8,181 nt of DNA, taken from NCBI GenBank assembly GCA_002493835.1, contig DLAA01000074.1, forward strand, positions 13,127 through 21,307, read 5' to 3'. Under the pieces are notes generated by a model. The model did not search any database. It saw only the letters and a list, made by a program, of their open reading frames with translations, and was not told the origin of the DNA. The position numbers were made by a program, and so were the translations under genes. This document shows positions 6,506 to 8,181 of this stretch, piece after piece (position 1 is the first letter of the stretch; each line of letters starts with the position of its first letter). The stretch is from Lachnospiraceae bacterium UBA7060. Its GTDB lineage: Bacteria; Bacillota; Clostridia; Lachnospirales; Lachnospiraceae.

Positions 6506-6609
6506 ATCGATAATCAGTACCACGATGTGCCTGTTCTTAAATATAATGTTCTTAATAAAAATAAGGATTTCTATTTAGAATCAGCTATTGTTGTAACGGA
6601 TTAGAGAAG

Positions 6610-6640
6610 AAAAAAACCTGTCTATATGACAGGTTTTTTT
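6610..6640. terminator. Strong bidirectional intrinsic terminator
   Basis: Seven A then CCTGTC (6610-6622), a five-base loop TATAT, then GACAGG and seven T (6628-6640) form a 13-bp perfect stem with a T-run on each strand. It ends csp rightward and hisA leftward; the hisA stop codon lies one base beyond it. Confidence 0.93.
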
Positions 6641-6641
6641 C

Positions 6642-7427
6642 TTATGTTCGCTCCATATATGACAGCACATCCGAAAAACTCATATTTCCGCCAAAAAGAT
6701 CAAGTGCGCTTCCGATAGTCACATCTACATTTCCCCCGCCCAATTTTTTTAGCAGATCCAAATCTTCGAAGCTGTGCACGCCGCCTGCATAGGTAACGGG
6801 TATTTTCCCCCAGCCGCCCAAAAGTTTTGCCACAGGCTCCTCTATACCGGCACTCTTTCCCTCCACATCCACTGCATGAATTAAAAATTCATCACAATAA
6901 CTGGAAAGTTCTTCCAATGTCTGCTCTGTGAGTTCCAGCGAGGTATATTTCTGCCATCTATCGGTCACAATATAGTAGCGGCCATCTTTGCTTCTCACAC
7001 TTAGATCCAATACCAAATGGTCCTTTCCAACCTTTTTTAAAAGAGTTTTCAGCCTGTCATACTGTATCTGTCCATCTGAAAAAACATAGGAAGTAACAAT
7101 CACATGGCTCGCCCCGGCCTCAAGAAAGACAGAGGCATTTTCCGGCGTAATACCGCCGCCCGCCTGAAGTCCTCCCGGATAGGCTGAAAGAGCCGCAAGT
7201 GCTTGTCTTTTTGTTTCCTTATAATAAGGCGATGAAACAGGATTTAATAAAATGACATGTCCTCCTTTTATCTGGCGCTCCCTGTAAAGCCTGGCAAAAA
7301 ATGCAGCATCCTGACGAGAAACAAAATTTTCCCTCGCCACGTCTCCCGCGTCCTGAAGGCTGCCTCCCACGATCTGCTTGACGGCGCCATTATGAATGTC
7401 AATACAAGGTCGAAATCTCATACTCAT
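6642..7427 (-). CDS. hisA: HisA of eukaryotic sequence type (ProFAR isomerase)
   Basis: Phosphoribosylformimino-5-aminoimidazole carboxamide ribotide isomerase, the TIM-barrel enzyme of histidine synthesis that opens the ribose ring of ProFAR by an Amadori rearrangement to give PRFAR. The 261-residue sequence follows the fungal/plant-type HisA pattern rather than the usual bacterial one: it begins RPCIDIHNGAVKQIVGGSL (yeast His6 has a very similar CIDLHNG-x-VKQIVGG start). The likely catalytic Asp pair is Asp10 (CIDIHNG) and Asp141 (LVLDLSVR). Also visible are LQAGGGI (88-93), HAVDVEG (185-190), TYAGGV (212-217) and the phosphate-binding GSALDLFGG (239-247). The start ATG 7427 follows GGAGG at 7436-7432; a second ATG two codons on is possible. 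The frame is open for 42 more codons upstream, but that stretch contains the predicted promoter and is not family-like. It is alone, with no other his gene in view. The family assignment is strong; activity is expected from conserved residues. Confidence 0.88.
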   Translation of the reverse strand: MSMRFRPCIDIHNGAVKQIVGGSLQDAGDVARENFVSRQDAAFFARLYRERQIKGGHVILLNPVSSPYYKETKRQALAALSAYPGGLQAGGGITPENASVFLEAGASHVIVTSYVFSDGQIQYDRLKTLLKKVGKDHLVLDLSVRSKDGRYYIVTDRWQKYTSLELTEQTLEELSSYCDEFLIHAVDVEGKSAGIEEPVAKLLGGWGKIPVTYAGGVHSFEDLDLLKKLGGGNVDVTIGSALDLFGGNMSFSDVLSYMERT

Positions 7428-7519
7428 TCTTCCTCCATTCGTTTGAAACCATTTATCGCATGGATATTGTATAAATGAAGCAAAGCTCAATCGCTGTATA
7501 ATTTTGATATCTAACAGAC

Positions 7520-7549
7520 ATAATAACACAAGAACAGGAAGTTTTCCAA
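7520..7549 (-). promoter_or_regulatory. Probable hisA promoter
   Basis: On the minus strand TTGGAA (7549-7544), an 18-base spacer and TATTAT (7525-7520), with TG one base before the -10. The start near 7513 gives a leader of about 85 bases before the hisA ATG. I see no T-box or histidine-rich leader peptide in it. Confidence 0.5.
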
Positions 7550-7577
7550 ACATTCTGTTTCAATCTTTAATTACAAA

Positions 7578-7594
7578 GTTTCAGAATTAGAAAC
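7578..7594. repeat. Small inverted repeat before the lipoprotein gene
   Basis: GTTTC (7578-7582) and GAAAC (7590-7594) flank seven bases, just upstream of the ribosome binding site AAAGGAG at 7607-7613. It may be an operator or a leader stem. I found no convincing promoter hexamers for the rightward gene between here and the hisA promoter. Confidence 0.25.
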
Positions 7595-7620
7595 GCACAA
7601 TCGAGCAAAGGAGTGAAATC

Positions 7621-8136
7621 ATGAAAAGAATAAAAAAATTACTTTTTGTCTCTCTCATGGTGTTCAGCATGGCGGCATTTACCGCCTGTGGCAACAGAAA
7701 CGCCGCAGATGACGGCACAAACGGCCAGACAACCCAGGACGGAACGGGCACTGCCGGAACAGATACAGGCACCGGTACTGGTACTGGTACCGGTGCAGAT
7801 ACAGGCACGGGCGTTGGCCAGACAGGTACAAATGACACGAACACGGCGACCGGCACAGGCGACACAAACGCGGCGGCCGGCACAGGCAGCACAAACGGCA
7901 CCGGTATGGGCGACACAAATACGATGGATGATGGCGACGTCATAAACGATGCCACAGCAGGCACAGGCACTACAGACGGTGCCGGCGGCGTCATCGACGA
8001 CGCGGGTAATGCCATCGGCAATGCGGTGGGCGACGCGGGTAATGCAGCCTCCGACATCATAGACGATGCTGCTACAGGTGTGGAAAATATGGTGGATGAC
8101 GTGACCGGAAGCGGCACTTCCTCCACAGCACGCTGA
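7621..8136 (+). CDS. Secreted Gly/Thr-rich lipoprotein with 11-residue repeats
   Basis: A 171-residue predicted surface lipoprotein of unknown function. MKRIKKLLF starts a signal peptide ending in the lipobox FTAC, with Cys23 as the lipidated residue, so the mature protein should be anchored outside the membrane. Residues about 40-120 are low-complexity Gly, Thr, Asp and Asn, including a run of GT dipeptides, probably a flexible and possibly glycosylated spacer. Residues 125-161 change character: hydrophobic Ile125, Val136, Ile147 and Val158 recur exactly every 11 residues, each followed by acidic or Gly-Asp pairs (DD, GD, DD, DD), with Ala at i+3 and Ile132/Ala143/Val154 at i+7. This hendecad pattern fits an amphipathic helix. 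There is no catalytic motif or known domain. ATG 7621 has AAAGGAG seven bases upstream. The repeat section is richer in G and C than its surroundings. Role may be envelope spacer, membrane-lying helix or stress protein; I cannot choose. Confidence 0.75.
   Translation: MKRIKKLLFVSLMVFSMAAFTACGNRNAADDGTNGQTTQDGTGTAGTDTGTGTGTGTGADTGTGVGQTGTNDTNTATGTGDTNAAAGTGSTNGTGMGDTNTMDDGDVINDATAGTGTTDGAGGVIDDAGNAIGNAVGDAGNAASDIIDDAATGVENMVDDVTGSGTSSTAR
7760..7808 (+). repeat. Tandem hexamer and 36-base direct repeat inside the lipoprotein gene
   Basis: GGYACY hexamers run in tandem at 7768-7794, encoding Gly-Thr. They lie between two identical copies of CAGATACAGGCAC (7760-7772 and 7796-7808), 36 bases or 12 codons apart. 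All spacings are multiples of three, so gain or loss of units keeps the frame and changes only linker length. CCGGCACAGGC also occurs twice further on (7850-7860, 7877-7887). Confidence 0.8.
7998..8045 (+). repeat. 33-base-spaced direct repeat encoding the 11-residue unit
   Basis: CGACGCGGGTAATGC occurs at 7998-8012 and 8031-8045, exactly 33 bases or 11 codons apart. The nucleotide identity shows that the protein's 11-residue helical unit was recently duplicated at DNA level. Confidence 0.85.
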
Positions 8137-8174
8137 CGTCTGCGGACGAAATCGAGTAGGGGCTGTGAAAAAAT

Positions 8175-8179
8175 AGGAG
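8175..8179 (+). promoter_or_regulatory. Possible ribosome binding site of a gene beyond the right edge
   Basis: AGGAG follows an A-rich stretch at the last bases of the window. Between it and the lipoprotein stop (8134-8136) there is only a four-base stem CGTC/GACG (8137-8140 with 8145-8148) and no T-run, so the next gene may be in the same transcript. Confidence 0.25.
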
Positions 8180-8181
8180 TT

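Noticed and set aside
6525..6578. Tiny frame of 17 codons starting at ATG 6525
   Set aside because: There is no ribosome binding site and the composition simply follows the AT-rich spacer.
6434..6603. Open frame after csp with a plausible-looking end (YNVLNKNKDFYLESAIVVTD)
   Set aside because: It has no ATG, its only GTG lacks a ribosome binding site, and its first part overlaps csp in another frame.
7428..7553. Upstream in-frame extension of hisA (MFGKLPVLVLLCLLDIKI...)
   Set aside because: It looks like a signal peptide, but HisA is cytoplasmic, the predicted promoter lies within it, and a strong GGAGG precedes the internal ATG where family similarity starts.
7587..8126. Antisense frame rich in Pro-Val opposite the lipoprotein gene
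   Set aside because: It is the mirror of the Gly-Thr repeat DNA; the sense frame has a lipobox, a ribosome binding site and a meaningful 11-residue period.

Overview
The window looks like chromosomal DNA of a Clostridia-class Firmicute, most likely a Lachnospiraceae-type gut anaerobe. This rests on strong GGAGG-type ribosome binding sites, AT-rich intergenic spacers with sigma-A-like promoters, a YerC/YecD TrpR-like regulator, a DUF1836 protein, a long PAS-rich soluble hybrid histidine kinase, and a HisA of the eukaryotic sequence type. The family-level taxonomy is inference. There are eight genes and no sign of phage, insertion sequence, tRNA, rRNA or CRISPR.

Left (1-1257): a single rightward gene for a lipid-anchored NMT1/THI5-like ABC-transporter binding protein. 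It appears to have its own promoter and ends in a GC-rich hairpin. No permease or ATPase gene is in the window.

Centre (1258-6176): two divergent two-gene units. Leftward, a DUF1836 (MerR-like helix-turn-helix) gene is followed without a gap (TAA directly followed by ATG) by a stand-alone HPt phosphotransfer protein. Rightward are yerC and a 1043-residue cytoplasmic hybrid histidine kinase with a degenerate N-terminal receiver, three PAS or PAS-like domains, HisKA, HATPase and two complete receivers, but no HPt. The separate HPt is the obvious candidate for the missing relay module. The divergent spacer has a well-formed promoter on each strand and a large inverted repeat between them, so shared control is plausible.

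Right (6177-8181): a cold-shock protein gene with its own extended -10 promoter; a strong bidirectional terminator; a leftward, isolated eukaryotic-type hisA; and a rightward gene for a secreted lipoprotein made of a Gly/Thr/Asp low-complexity linker and a C-terminal helix with an exact 11-residue repeat. A ribosome-binding-site-like AGGAG at the right edge suggests another gene just outside.

The strongest candidate for an undescribed system is the phosphorelay split over two divergent operons, with the HPt translationally coupled to a DUF1836 protein. The families are known; the functional link is my inference.
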